A stretch of DNA of 64,000 nucleotides from UBA4636 sp963650915 (GTDB taxonomy: Bacteria > Bacillota > Clostridia > Christensenellales > Borkfalkiaceae): positions 29,095 through 93,094 of the forward strand of contig CAVJMJ010000005.1 of the NCBI GenBank assembly GCA_963650915.1, given 5' to 3'. Below are positions 35,552 to 43,625 of this stretch, in pieces. Within the stretch, counting starts at the first letter, position 1, and every line of letters begins with the position of its first letter. Below the pieces are notes generated by a model that searched no databases, had not been told where the DNA came from, and saw only the letters and a list, made by a program, of their open reading frames with translations. The position numbers and the translations under genes were made by a program.

Positions 35552-35669
35552 GGTTCCTCTCGCTTGATTTTAAAACGACTTGTAAAAAGACGACTGTACG
35601 CCGTTCGGCTTTTTGGCGTTTTGGCTTGCCTCCGTCGCTTTTTGGCGTCATGGACTTGCCGTTCGATGA

Positions 35670-35778
35670 TTTAAGTTTTGTACTTAGGGCGGGCGCCGTA
35701 GCTTGGGTTTAAGTTTTGCGCTTAGGGCGGGCGCCGTAGCTTGGGTTTAAGTTTTGCGCTTAGGGCGGGTGCCGTAAG
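35670..35778. repeat. 38-bp tandem repeat, 2.9 copies
   Basis: Units at 35670-35707, 35708-35745 and 35746-35778 (partial). Each reads TTTAAGTTTTG.(A/G)CTTAGGGCGGG...GTAGCTTGGG. Further on, ACGGCGTGCAAAATAGGCG occurs twice (about 35850 and 35904). No gene is seen in 35552-35976. Confidence 0.9.
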
Positions 35779-35976
35779 TTTGTTACGTTTTCCTATATCA
35801 TTATATAACGCAACGGAATTTTTGTCAATGTAATTGTTTAATCAATTTTTACGGCGTGCAAAATAGGCGAATTTTTAAGTTTTGCAAAATCGGGAATAAT
35901 TTTTACGGCGTGCAGAATAGGCGTTGTGTTTCGTGGCTTTAAGTCAACGTTTAGATATTTTAAAAGCACTACGAAT

Positions 35977-36019
35977 TTTTAAGTGGCGATATATTTTAAG
36001 TGGCGATATATTTTAAGTG
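35977..36019. repeat. 17-bp tandem repeat over the alr stop codon
   Basis: TTTTAAGTGGCGATATA at 35977-35993 and 35994-36010, and a partial copy to 36019. The alr stop codon lies inside the second copy. Confidence 0.9.
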
Positions 36020-37099
36020 ACGGGCGTTTTGACCGCCGAGAAGGCAAAGAGTTTGATAAACGGAAAGATTTTGCGCCTTGGATAGGGCAAACAAATCTTC
36101 CGAGGTCGACAAGACGGTTACTTCGTCGCCGACGGATACGTTTACGTTCGTTACGTCGATAAAACAATGATTCATGCATACTCTGCCGATAATAGGGGCT
36201 TTTTTGCCATTTACAGATAGGGCGTATTCGTCGGGTTTCGGAAAAAAGCCGTTATTATAGCCGATTGGCAATATTGCTATTTTTTTGTTTTCGTACAAAC
36301 AATATCCGCCGTAACCGAGCCTGTCACCCGCCGAAAGATTTTTTACGCAACATATCGTCGTTTTAAAATCAAACAACGGTTTAAAATCGGTAGTAGTTAA
36401 TTTCGAGCATGCGCCGTTTGATTTTGAAAGCGATGTATTTATACCGCCGTATAAAATAACACCCGTCCTTACGGCGTCCTCTTTTATGTACGGATAATTT
36501 ATAAGCGCGGAGGAATTGGACGCATGCGTAAAAAGACGATAAAAATTTAAATGGTTTTTTACGTAATAAAAATTATTTATTTGCATTTTCGTATAGCCGT
36601 CGTTTGGTTCGTCCGCACACGAAAAGTGGGTGTATAAGCCCGTTATCGACAAATTTTTCATTTCAAAAACTTGCTTTGCGCAGTTTACGCCGACTTGGCT
36701 TAGAGGAAAACCGAAACGGTGCATACCCGTATCGAAAGCAATATGCGCCTTTATTTTTACTCCATGTTTTCTTGCAAAATCGTTGAGGTGTTTTGCGTAA
36801 GAATAGTCTATAAGGGCAAGGGTAACGTTAAACTTAACCAAATCGTTTATGTAGCGGGTTTCGGCGAAGTTTGTTATCAAAATGTCTTTTTTTATTCCCA
36901 TTTTTCTTAAAATAAAAGCCTCTTCATAGTTAGCGACGGCAAAAGCGTGGGCGCCGCAATCTTGAAATACTTTTGCAACTTTAAGCCCGTGTCCGTAGCC
37001 GTTTGATTTTACAACGCAAATTATCTTTTTATCGGTAAGTTTTTTAACCGAATTAAAATTTTCTTTTGCGTTTTTTAAATTAATTTTAAGGGTCGTCAT
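35996..37099 (-). CDS. alr: Alanine racemase
   Basis: PLP enzyme converting L- to D-alanine for peptidoglycan. 367 residues. The PLP lysine is in ICVVKSNGYGHGLKV (Lys about 31, with the YGHG motif). The barrel contains AFDTGMHRFGF, and the C-terminal beta domain has GDRLGYGGCYLYEN-type sequence and ILPIGYNNGFF, with the second catalytic tyrosine in the GYGG stretch. IIGRVCMNHCFIDVT is the usual dimer-contact motif. A 17-bp repeat covers the stop codon, so the last residues HLKYIAT may be repeat-derived. Confidence 0.94.
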   Translation of the reverse strand: MTTLKINLKNAKENFNSVKKLTDKKIICVVKSNGYGHGLKVAKVFQDCGAHAFAVANYEEAFILRKMGIKKDILITNFAETRYINDLVKFNVTLALIDYSYAKHLNDFARKHGVKIKAHIAFDTGMHRFGFPLSQVGVNCAKQVFEMKNLSITGLYTHFSCADEPNDGYTKMQINNFYYVKNHLNFYRLFTHASNSSALINYPYIKEDAVRTGVILYGGINTSLSKSNGACSKLTTTDFKPLFDFKTTICCVKNLSAGDRLGYGGYCLYENKKIAILPIGYNNGFFPKPDEYALSVNGKKAPIIGRVCMNHCFIDVTNVNVSVGDEVTVLSTSEDLFALSKAQNLSVYQTLCLLGGQNARHLKYIAT

Positions 37100-37199
37100 G
37101 GTAATTTTTACACCGAAATTATTATATTTAAAATAAATGAAAAAAAGCCCGCAAAAGCAATATGCTTAAGTGGGCAAATGTTAAAAAGTGCTTGTATAG

Positions 37200-37313
37200 G
37201 TCGATTAAACGACTTTTTTAATTTTTTAATTAACTAAATTTTAATTATAAATTAACTTAAAACGTCGTTAGTATTTATCTTAAATATGTCGTTTAGACGA
37301 CTTTTTAATTTTT
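37200..37313. terminator. Two terminator-like hairpins between the phage-like module and alr
   Basis: GTCG-ATTAAA-CGAC followed by six T (about 37200-37222), and GTCGT-TTAG-ACGAC followed by TTTTTAATTTTT (37288-37313). The two copies also share their downstream AT sequence, so they form a direct repeat about 88 bp apart at the end of the module. Confidence 0.55.
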
Positions 37314-37316
37314 AAA

Positions 37317-38189
37317 TTAGTTCTCGGCGACGTAATTTTTCAAAAGGTTATGCACGTAGTCGTAATACTTTCCGAGGTAATGTTTGACCGAATCGTTGGT
37401 TTCGAATAAAGAGAGGGCTTCGGCGGGATCTTCAAAGGCGGTGTAGTCTCTTAAAACCTCGTTTATTCTTTCGCGAAACCGCTCTTTAACCTTGGTTACG
37501 TCGAAATCTTCGGCGTCGGACGATGAATTTTCAGAATCGTTTTGATAATAGTCGTCGGGATAGAACAAATCGAGACTGTTATTGTATTTTGTGATTTCGG
37601 CGTTCTTCTCGTCCCTTTCTTTTTTAAGTTCGTAAAGCCTCGTTTGAACGGCGTTGTTATATTTTTCGTTTATTGCCGAAATTTCTTTTCCGAGGTCGCT
37701 TTCGAGGTCTATGATTTCGGCATTCAGTTTATCGATATATTCCTTTTTATCGGAATCTATTTTCGAGAGGGTATCGAGGCGTTCTTTTTCCAAATTTTTA
37801 AGTCCGCCTATTGCCGCACTCGAACGTTGAATTCCTCGACGCAAAGTTTGATCTTCCAAATTGCTTTCAGCCCTTTTGAAAGCATTCTCTGCCTTTTCCG
37901 TGCGATTTAATGCAATTTCGTTTTGCCCGTTAATCGACTCATAGAGGGACTTTTTCTTGTTTTCGGCGTTATTTTGCAGTGATTTTATTTTTTCGTCTTT
38001 TGCCGTTTCGTAAGTCGCTTTTGCAACTTTATAAAGTTCGTCGTCGCTCGTTTTGTCGTATTCGAGGGGTCTCGTTATGTCATCACCGCCCGTATAGACT
38101 TTATCTTTACGTTTACTTTCTCCTCCTCCGTCGGTAAGTTGGGACTCGGTTATGTCCGATATTTTATACTTCTTTTTAATGTCTGTCAT
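37317..38189 (-). CDS. Coiled-coil protein of the phage-like module
   Basis: A 290-residue, highly charged protein, last of the module. Residues about 50-210 are predicted coiled coil (long E/K/N runs such as NKKKSLYESINGQNEIALNRTEKAENAFKRAESNLED). The segment RRGIQRSSAAIGGLKNLEKERL breaks it, and an acidic Ser-rich loop (NDSENSSSDAEDFD) follows. I do not recognise a family. Similar helical proteins in short-tailed phages are ejected internal virion proteins, and the position after the tail-hub-like gene allows that, but this is inference. Nine bases separate it from the small gene upstream. Confidence 0.6.
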   Translation of the reverse strand: MTDIKKKYKISDITESQLTDGGGESKRKDKVYTGGDDITRPLEYDKTSDDELYKVAKATYETAKDEKIKSLQNNAENKKKSLYESINGQNEIALNRTEKAENAFKRAESNLEDQTLRRGIQRSSAAIGGLKNLEKERLDTLSKIDSDKKEYIDKLNAEIIDLESDLGKEISAINEKYNNAVQTRLYELKKERDEKNAEITKYNNSLDLFYPDDYYQNDSENSSSDAEDFDVTKVKERFRERINEVLRDYTAFEDPAEALSLFETNDSVKHYLGKYYDYVHNLLKNYVAEN

Positions 38190-38197
38190 GCTTTCTC

Positions 38198-38413
38198 CTA
38201 AATGATTTCAAGTTTATTTTTGTTTCTTATAAGAATTTTAGCGTCGTCCAAGGTAAAAGCCTCGTCGGCGTAGGCAATTGGTTTTTCTTTTAAAATGGCG
38301 GAATCTAAAAACGCTCTTTTGTAAACGCAACCGTTTTCGGTGCGATACACCGCAAGGTTGCCGTCAAAGTCGAGATTAAAATTCCCGTTTCGCCCGATAG
38401 CGTATTTTTTCAT
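38198..38413 (-). CDS. Small protein of the phage-like module
   Basis: 71 residues, mixed alpha/beta, no recognised domain. Its start MKKYAIGRNGNFNLDFDGNLAVYRTENGCVYKRAF suggests a compact beta domain. It has GGAGATA upstream of the ATG and lies between two module genes on the same strand, so it is probably real. Confidence 0.6.
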   Translation of the reverse strand: MKKYAIGRNGNFNLDFDGNLAVYRTENGCVYKRAFLDSAILKEKPIAYADEAFTLDDAKILIRNKNKLEII

Positions 38414-38447
38414 ATTATCTCCTTTTAAGGTCTTGTTTTTTAGGGAA

Positions 38448-39293
38448 TTATTTAACGTATAAAGTCGAATTTTTATCGTATCCGATAACTATGAAAGCCT
38501 CGCTATACGAGGGCGTGGATTTAATATCGTATGCGTTTTTAATGCCGTAATTTGTAATTTGCCACTCTCCGTCAACGGTTTTTGCCGAATAAACCACATT
38601 GTTTTTTATATAAAAGCAACCGCCTGTATTGTCAAACAAGGCTCCGTTCACCTTTCTTACGTCGGTATCGATTTCATTGAAAGTAAAATTTCCCTCTTGC
38701 GATACCGACGAGACTTCGAGTTTTCCGTCATCGGTTACACGATACAAATTGAATAAGCCTATATTAGATTGCGATATTGCGACTGATTTTACACCACCCG
38801 TCGAGCAGATTTTTTCAAGCGACGAAGAACCGATTTTATAAACGGTTGCAACGGATTTTAATTCATCGAATACGCAAACGTATATATTACCTACGCAACG
38901 CAAAATTTCGGTAGTCCCGCCGTAAGGAAAATCTTCTATATAACCCGATATATAAATTTTTATATCAATAGGCAGTATATCGTCAAACTTTGCTTTTAAA
39001 GTCGCGCTATTTTGGCAAGTTGCTTTCATAACCAGTCTGTTTTTGCCGATAACGGGCTTATAGGCGGTTATTTTTACCCCGTTCAAAAATAATTCGAGCG
39101 ACGTTTGCTGTTCGATATTAAACTCGACGTCGATAATTACCTCGGTATTTTTCGTCGCCGTAAACTTTAAGGAATATTCGTTTGCGTTTATTATAAGATC
39201 TTCTTCGTTAAAAACGAGTGTTTTTTGCGGTGGAAAGTTTTTGTTTTCGACTGCCCTCAATCTTCTTTCAAAATCAGTATTATATTCGTTCAT
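38448..39293 (-). CDS. Beta-rich protein of the phage-like module
   Basis: 281 residues without membrane segments or signal peptide. A short helical start (NTDFERRLRAVENKNFP) is followed by beta strands throughout, reminiscent of phage tail or fibre attachment proteins (about 45-130 looks like a jelly-roll or Ig-like domain, about 135-281 like a few propeller blades). The family is not recognised. Two bases after the propeller protein stop. Contains one exact copy of the 18-mer TAACGGGCTTATAGGCGG on the opposite strand (39050-39067). Confidence 0.6.
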   Translation of the reverse strand: MNEYNTDFERRLRAVENKNFPPQKTLVFNEEDLIINANEYSLKFTATKNTEVIIDVEFNIEQQTSLELFLNGVKITAYKPVIGKNRLVMKATCQNSATLKAKFDDILPIDIKIYISGYIEDFPYGGTTEILRCVGNIYVCVFDELKSVATVYKIGSSSLEKICSTGGVKSVAISQSNIGLFNLYRVTDDGKLEVSSVSQEGNFTFNEIDTDVRKVNGALFDNTGGCFYIKNNVVYSAKTVDGEWQITNYGIKNAYDIKSTPSYSEAFIVIGYDKNSTLYVK

Positions 39294-39295
39294 AA

Positions 39296-40723
39296 TTATA
39301 GATATTGCAATTCCAAAAGCATTTTCGAGATCTCGGCGTTACGGCTTTGCGATTTTATCGTTACGGTAAAAGTCGTACCCTTTAGTCCGACGTATTTTTT
39401 CTGCCTGAACGTACTACCCGAAATACCGACTGTTTTTTTGCCGTATTCGCTTTCAAACTCTATCGTTACGTCGCTTCTCGTATACAAACTTATATACGAC
39501 AGAGTTTTTTCGCCGTAAACGCCGTAATCGCTCGGGTTGGACTTCCAAATTTTAGAAAGCGGTTTACCGAAAAGCGCGCCGTCGGAAGATAACGAGCCGA
39601 ACTCGCTATAACCTTCGGACAATACCGCTAAAAAGGAAAAACCGTCGCCGTCTATTTTTTCGAGGTCGTAAACGTTTAAACCCTTGGCAAGGTAAAATTC
39701 TTTCGAGTCGAGGTCGTAGCAGATTACGGCTTTATAGGCTTTGTCGGTCTTTATCCTTACTGAGGCGTAAAACTTGCCGTTATGGTAAATTGCCGACATA
39801 TCCTCGTTGCTTACGCCTTTAAGGTATTTGTCGAGTTCGGTTAAAATTCTATAAGACGACGTGCCGTTAAACTTGTAAAAGCCGTCCTCGGCAAGATAAA
39901 TTATATAACTTCCGCACTCGGTTACCGAGTTTTTGATTATTCTTCCCGAATTAAGATATAAAGCCTCGGCAATCGTTTCGAGTTGGTCGTTGTAGGCGGT
40001 TATTCTGTAAACGCCGTAGTTTGCGAAAGCGTAAAGATACCCGTCGATGCTTATTACCTTCAAAAGTCCGCCCGCCTTACCTCGGAAGTCTATAAAACCG
40101 CCTTCTTCGAGGTTTAAATTCCAATTCGTAGGGTCGAACGTTTTGGAAAACCAAAGTTCGGTTTCGCCGTTTCCCGCGACGGCGTAAAGTCTTTCGTTGT
40201 GTATGCACATCGACGTAATCGTCGGCGCGTCGTAAGTTTTTACTTCCGTACCGTTGTAAACGTGCAGTTTGCCGTTTAACGAAAACAGTATTACGTCTTC
40301 CGAATTAAGCCTGTAATTTACACCGAAAGGAATGGACGAAAAGGTTAAACCGCTTATTTTCGTCATTTTACCGCTACCCGAATATATCTTCCATTCGTAC
40401 ACGTCCCCTCCTTCGTAAAGGGCTATTATTCTGTCGTCGCGTAAGTTCGTTTGGTCGTCGAATCTTTTGTAATAAAACAACTTTTTCGGAATAAGCCCGT
40501 CGGGAACGCTCGGCACGTAATGATTGTCGCCTATTAAAATTTCAAGTTGCTCTACGCCCGCACCGCACTTTAACGCACCGTCGGCGTAATCGAAGTTATA
40601 GCAGTTTTTCGCACTCGTGTTTTTACCCAAATGTCCGTCTATACGCCCGTTAACGCTATTATTGAAGTCAAAAAGGTTGATCTTTTTTTTCTTAAGATTG
40701 TGCGTATAAAAGTTTTCAAACAT
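39296..40723 (-). CDS. Phage-like tail-hub/nozzle beta-propeller protein
   Basis: 475 residues from the ATG at 40723, which shares a base with the stop of the adaptor gene (TGATG). A longer frame to 40774 overlaps that gene and is unlikely. It has repeated beta-propeller blades (FGVNYRLNSEDVILFSLNGKLHVYNG, ITSMCIHNERLYAVAGNGETELWFSKTFDPTNW, VISIDGYLYAFANYGVYRITAYN). The phrase NERLYA...ELWFS(K)..DPTNW is common in short-tailed phage tail-hub or stabilisation proteins (P22 gp10-like or T7 gp12-like role). It would close the head-to-tail exit channel. Confidence 0.65.
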   Translation of the reverse strand: MFENFYTHNLKKKKINLFDFNNSVNGRIDGHLGKNTSAKNCYNFDYADGALKCGAGVEQLEILIGDNHYVPSVPDGLIPKKLFYYKRFDDQTNLRDDRIIALYEGGDVYEWKIYSGSGKMTKISGLTFSSIPFGVNYRLNSEDVILFSLNGKLHVYNGTEVKTYDAPTITSMCIHNERLYAVAGNGETELWFSKTFDPTNWNLNLEEGGFIDFRGKAGGLLKVISIDGYLYAFANYGVYRITAYNDQLETIAEALYLNSGRIIKNSVTECGSYIIYLAEDGFYKFNGTSSYRILTELDKYLKGVSNEDMSAIYHNGKFYASVRIKTDKAYKAVICYDLDSKEFYLAKGLNVYDLEKIDGDGFSFLAVLSEGYSEFGSLSSDGALFGKPLSKIWKSNPSDYGVYGEKTLSYISLYTRSDVTIEFESEYGKKTVGISGSTFRQKKYVGLKGTTFTVTIKSQSRNAEISKMLLELQYL

Positions 40724-41295
40724 CAGTACCAACCCCTCGGTTTTATTTTTCCGACTTTGCGCTTTATAAGACAATTTTTAAGGGAATTTACGTATCTGTC
40801 CCTCCACATTACGGCTTCCTCGAACATACCGTCGTTCATAAGCCATTCCGAAACCACGCCCTCGGCGATTATTCTTTCGCTAACCACGGTATCGGTGTAT
40901 TCGCATTCTTGCGAGATGTCGGTTTTATTTTCGTACTTATAGGCGTAAGTAACGTAAACTTCGTTTTTTTCAGCCTTGAAATAAGTCGGGTAAACTTCAA
41001 AAGAAACGGGAGCGTTTCCGCTACTTACCGACTTGATTTCAAGGGGAACTTTTTTTAACTTATCGTAATAAAATTTTCCGTCCGACGATTTTAATTCTTC
41101 ACCCGTTAACAGGGGGAAATACTCGTCCGAAAGTTCGGATATCGTTACGTTATAGTAGCCTATAAGTTTTTCTATCTCTTTTAATTCTTCACCGGATAAA
41201 ACTTCTTCGCCCTTTAGTTGGACGATAATTTTAGCGGATAAATCGGCGTTGCCCGTCAAAAAGGCAGCCGTCGATAAAACGTTTCCCACTTTCAT
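40723..41295 (-). CDS. Probable head-completion/adaptor protein
   Basis: 190 residues between the capsid and propeller genes, where phages place the connector adaptor that binds the portal ring (P22 gp4 or HK97 gp6 role). The helical N-terminus MKVGNVLSTAAFLTGNADLSAKI with LIGYYNVTISELSDEYFPLLTGEEL, and C-terminal RDRYVNSLKNCLIKRKVGKIKPRGWY, fit an adaptor that ends in an inserted tail. Assigned by position and shape, not by a diagnostic motif. Confidence 0.55.
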   Translation of the reverse strand: MKVGNVLSTAAFLTGNADLSAKIIVQLKGEEVLSGEELKEIEKLIGYYNVTISELSDEYFPLLTGEELKSSDGKFYYDKLKKVPLEIKSVSSGNAPVSFEVYPTYFKAEKNEVYVTYAYKYENKTDISQECEYTDTVVSERIIAEGVVSEWLMNDGMFEEAVMWRDRYVNSLKNCLIKRKVGKIKPRGWY

Positions 41296-41355
41296 AATTC
41301 ACCTTTTCTTTTCGCCGTCCGTATTTGTATGCGAACGGCGAAAAACGTTTTTTTA

Positions 41356-42525
41356 TTAAGCCTCGGTTATACCGGAGAGCATTGCTTGTCCGCAAGGTCT
41401 CGTGCAGACGAGATCGGCGTATTTGACGAGGGTTGCCGTATAGGTAGGCGTCCCCGGGATTTGTTTTAACACTTTGCCGTCTTCGCCTTCAAGCCACTTC
41501 CAGTCGCAAAGTTGATGCAAAGTAAAATCGTCGGTGTTAAGTAAATACATAGTGCCGTCCGGGCAAAATCTGTCGGACACGATGGGGATTCCGTTATAAG
41601 AAATCGCCTTGTAACCGCCTTTGAGATTCATTACGTCGGTGTTTCTTCTGTACGTTGCAAGGTGGTTTTGGAAAGCCCTTTTTACGCCCGACGAGCAAAC
41701 TATAAAGTTGATTTTTGAACCCGTGTTTTCTTCGACGTAGTCGATGGCTTTTTGAATTTCGGATTCCGAAATTGTGCCGACGCTCGATTTTATATAGGGA
41801 ACAAGCCACTTGTTGTTTGACCTGTTTAACCCGTAAAGATAACCGCTGTCTTTGAATATCGCCTTTAACCCGGTAAGTTCGCTGCCGTACGAGCCTTGAA
41901 CGGTTATTATATTGTCTTTTGCCACCGCGGTGCCCAAAGACAACCCGTTTATCTGTATCTTTTTATTTGTTCTGTCGACGCCGGTAATTCTTCTTACCGA
42001 AACGCCGTCGATGACTTCGCCGTCCGATGTTCTGAATTCAATCGTCATACCTACTTCGAGGTTTTTTACGGAATCTACGGTTACTTCTGTACCCGATACC
42101 GAAACTACGGTTGCAAGAACGCCCGTGCCGTCGCCGAAAAGCATTCTTCCGAAGTTAAATGACGACGCTTTTATAAGACCTTCCATTTCGGCGTTCAATA
42201 AATTTACGAAAGAGCCGACGTTGTTTTGGGACGCCCTTATGGCTTTATCCGAAAGTTGAATGGTTCCGTAAAGGTTTTTAAGCCCAGTAGTCAACGTTTT
42301 ATAGTTGTTTCCGCCTGCAGACGGCAAATTGTCGGTTTCTCCGCCGGCACCCACACCGCCGTTTATGCCGTACTGAACGAGACGTTTTACTTCCTTACCC
42401 CATACGTCTTGAGTGGATTGTTTGATTTTTGAAAGCAACGGATTGGTTTCCGTATTGATTTGTTCCGCAACCGGTCCTAAATACACCGTTTTAAGAGCGT
42501 TTTCCGCACTTGTTAATGTTACCAT
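41356..42525 (-). CDS. Major capsid protein (HK97-like fold)
   Basis: 389 residues. The N-terminal arm (TSAENALKTVYLGPVAEQINTETNPLLSKIKQ) and the body with GLKNLYGTIQLSDKAIRAS are typical of capsid proteins from clostridial phages. A small inserted beta domain (about 135-205) follows, then a P-domain-like helix (SEIQKAIDYVEENTGSKINFIVCSSGVKRAFQNHL), YNGIPIVSDRFCPDGTMYLLN and the final strand. No protease gene is present, so the head may mature without cleavage. Strong AGGAGAT ribosome site, as expected for an abundant protein. Confidence 0.82.
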   Translation of the reverse strand: MVTLTSAENALKTVYLGPVAEQINTETNPLLSKIKQSTQDVWGKEVKRLVQYGINGGVGAGGETDNLPSAGGNNYKTLTTGLKNLYGTIQLSDKAIRASQNNVGSFVNLLNAEMEGLIKASSFNFGRMLFGDGTGVLATVVSVSGTEVTVDSVKNLEVGMTIEFRTSDGEVIDGVSVRRITGVDRTNKKIQINGLSLGTAVAKDNIITVQGSYGSELTGLKAIFKDSGYLYGLNRSNNKWLVPYIKSSVGTISESEIQKAIDYVEENTGSKINFIVCSSGVKRAFQNHLATYRRNTDVMNLKGGYKAISYNGIPIVSDRFCPDGTMYLLNTDDFTLHQLCDWKWLEGEDGKVLKQIPGTPTYTATLVKYADLVCTRPCGQAMLSGITEA

Positions 42526-42534
42526 AATATCTCC

Positions 42535-43611
42535 TTATTTAAGTTTTATAATGTTTTGAGCAAGCCTGCCCGCTTCGGCAAGCGTTTTGGGTCTTACGGG
42601 CGGTGTTAAAGCAATCTCGCCTCCGCCACCCATAAGCCTCGGTCCGTTTTGTTTGAGCGATATAAGATAATCTTTTATGATTTCTTCTTTTACGCCGTCC
42701 GGAACGCCGTATGCGTTCCCGTTTTTTTCATACGGATCGACTTTTTTCGGCAAGATTGATTTTTCCTGCCTTAAAACTTTTACGTACGCATCGAGTAAGG
42801 ACGTTTTCGTGATTTCTTCATCGTTAAGATTTACGCCGATTTTGAGCGCGTAACCGCTTGCCTCCGGGTAGTCTTTGAAAAATTCCATTATCGTCCTTAC
42901 CTTTGCTCCCTCCGAAATCTTCCTTAAGTTTTCGTCAACCGATCCGCTCGGCTTAACATCACCGCATGCGCCGACTTTATCTCGGCTTTTAATCGGCGGT
43001 TCTTCCGCTAAGACAGAACTTTTAGATTTAAAATCGTCTTTGGTTTCGCCGTCTTTCTTTTCGGCGCCGTCTTTCTTTTCGTCGCCGTCTTTCTTTTCGT
43101 CGACGTTTTCAGACTTTTCGTCGGCGATTTCTTTCCCTTCGTCGGCGTTTTCGACCGCAAGGTTTTCGTCTAAAAGATTCCCCTTTTCGATACTTTCTTC
43201 TTGTAATTTTTCTCTAAGAAGTTTCTCCCCGTCGATAACTTTATTTTCAAGTTTTTCATCCTCGGTATTTTCTTCTTTTTGGTCGAAATCTCCGCCTATA
43301 AGCCCGTTATTCGCGATTTCTTCGGATTTGTGATTGACGATATTACTATAATTTTCGTCGGTATTTTCTTTTTTAAAAGAATCCGACTTTTCTTCCTTAA
43401 GTTTTTCGATTTCCCCTTCCAACTCTTTTATTTTCTGACAACGCTTGGTGAATTCAGATTGTAAAGAGTTGTACGCTTTACATAATGATTCAAGGTCTCG
43501 AAACTTATTTAGTGAGGTCGGAAATTCCCCTTCGCCCGAAAAACCGTCCGCCTCCGCGGTGTGCGCGTTTAATCCGACTTGTTCGCCGATATGCTTCTTG
43601 TTTTGTTTCAT
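42535..43611 (-). CDS. Probable capsid scaffolding protein
   Basis: 358 residues directly before the capsid gene, the usual scaffold place. The N-terminus has a helical start (FRDLESLCKAYNSLQSEFTKRCQKIKELEGEIEKLKEE, coiled coil about 33-70). A long acidic low-complexity middle (about 75-210; DEKKDGDEKKDGAEKKDG repeats) and a conserved-looking C-terminus (NAYGVPDGVKEEIIKDYLISLKQNGPRLMGGGGEIALTPPVRPKTLAEAGRLAQNIIKLK) follow. Similar tails occur in clostridial phage scaffold proteins. The acidic repeats resemble those of host FtsZ in composition. Contains one exact 18-mer copy (43292-43309). Confidence 0.65.
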   Translation of the reverse strand: MKQNKKHIGEQVGLNAHTAEADGFSGEGEFPTSLNKFRDLESLCKAYNSLQSEFTKRCQKIKELEGEIEKLKEEKSDSFKKENTDENYSNIVNHKSEEIANNGLIGGDFDQKEENTEDEKLENKVIDGEKLLREKLQEESIEKGNLLDENLAVENADEGKEIADEKSENVDEKKDGDEKKDGAEKKDGETKDDFKSKSSVLAEEPPIKSRDKVGACGDVKPSGSVDENLRKISEGAKVRTIMEFFKDYPEASGYALKIGVNLNDEEITKTSLLDAYVKVLRQEKSILPKKVDPYEKNGNAYGVPDGVKEEIIKDYLISLKQNGPRLMGGGGEIALTPPVRPKTLAEAGRLAQNIIKLK

Positions 43612-43625
43612 TTTGTCCCCTTATA

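Noticed and set aside
37200..37313. Direct repeats at the end of the phage-like module as attachment sites
   Set aside because: Both copies are at the same end, 88 bp apart, and each is a hairpin followed by T; no partner copy near 48.8-49.1 kb. Terminators explain them.
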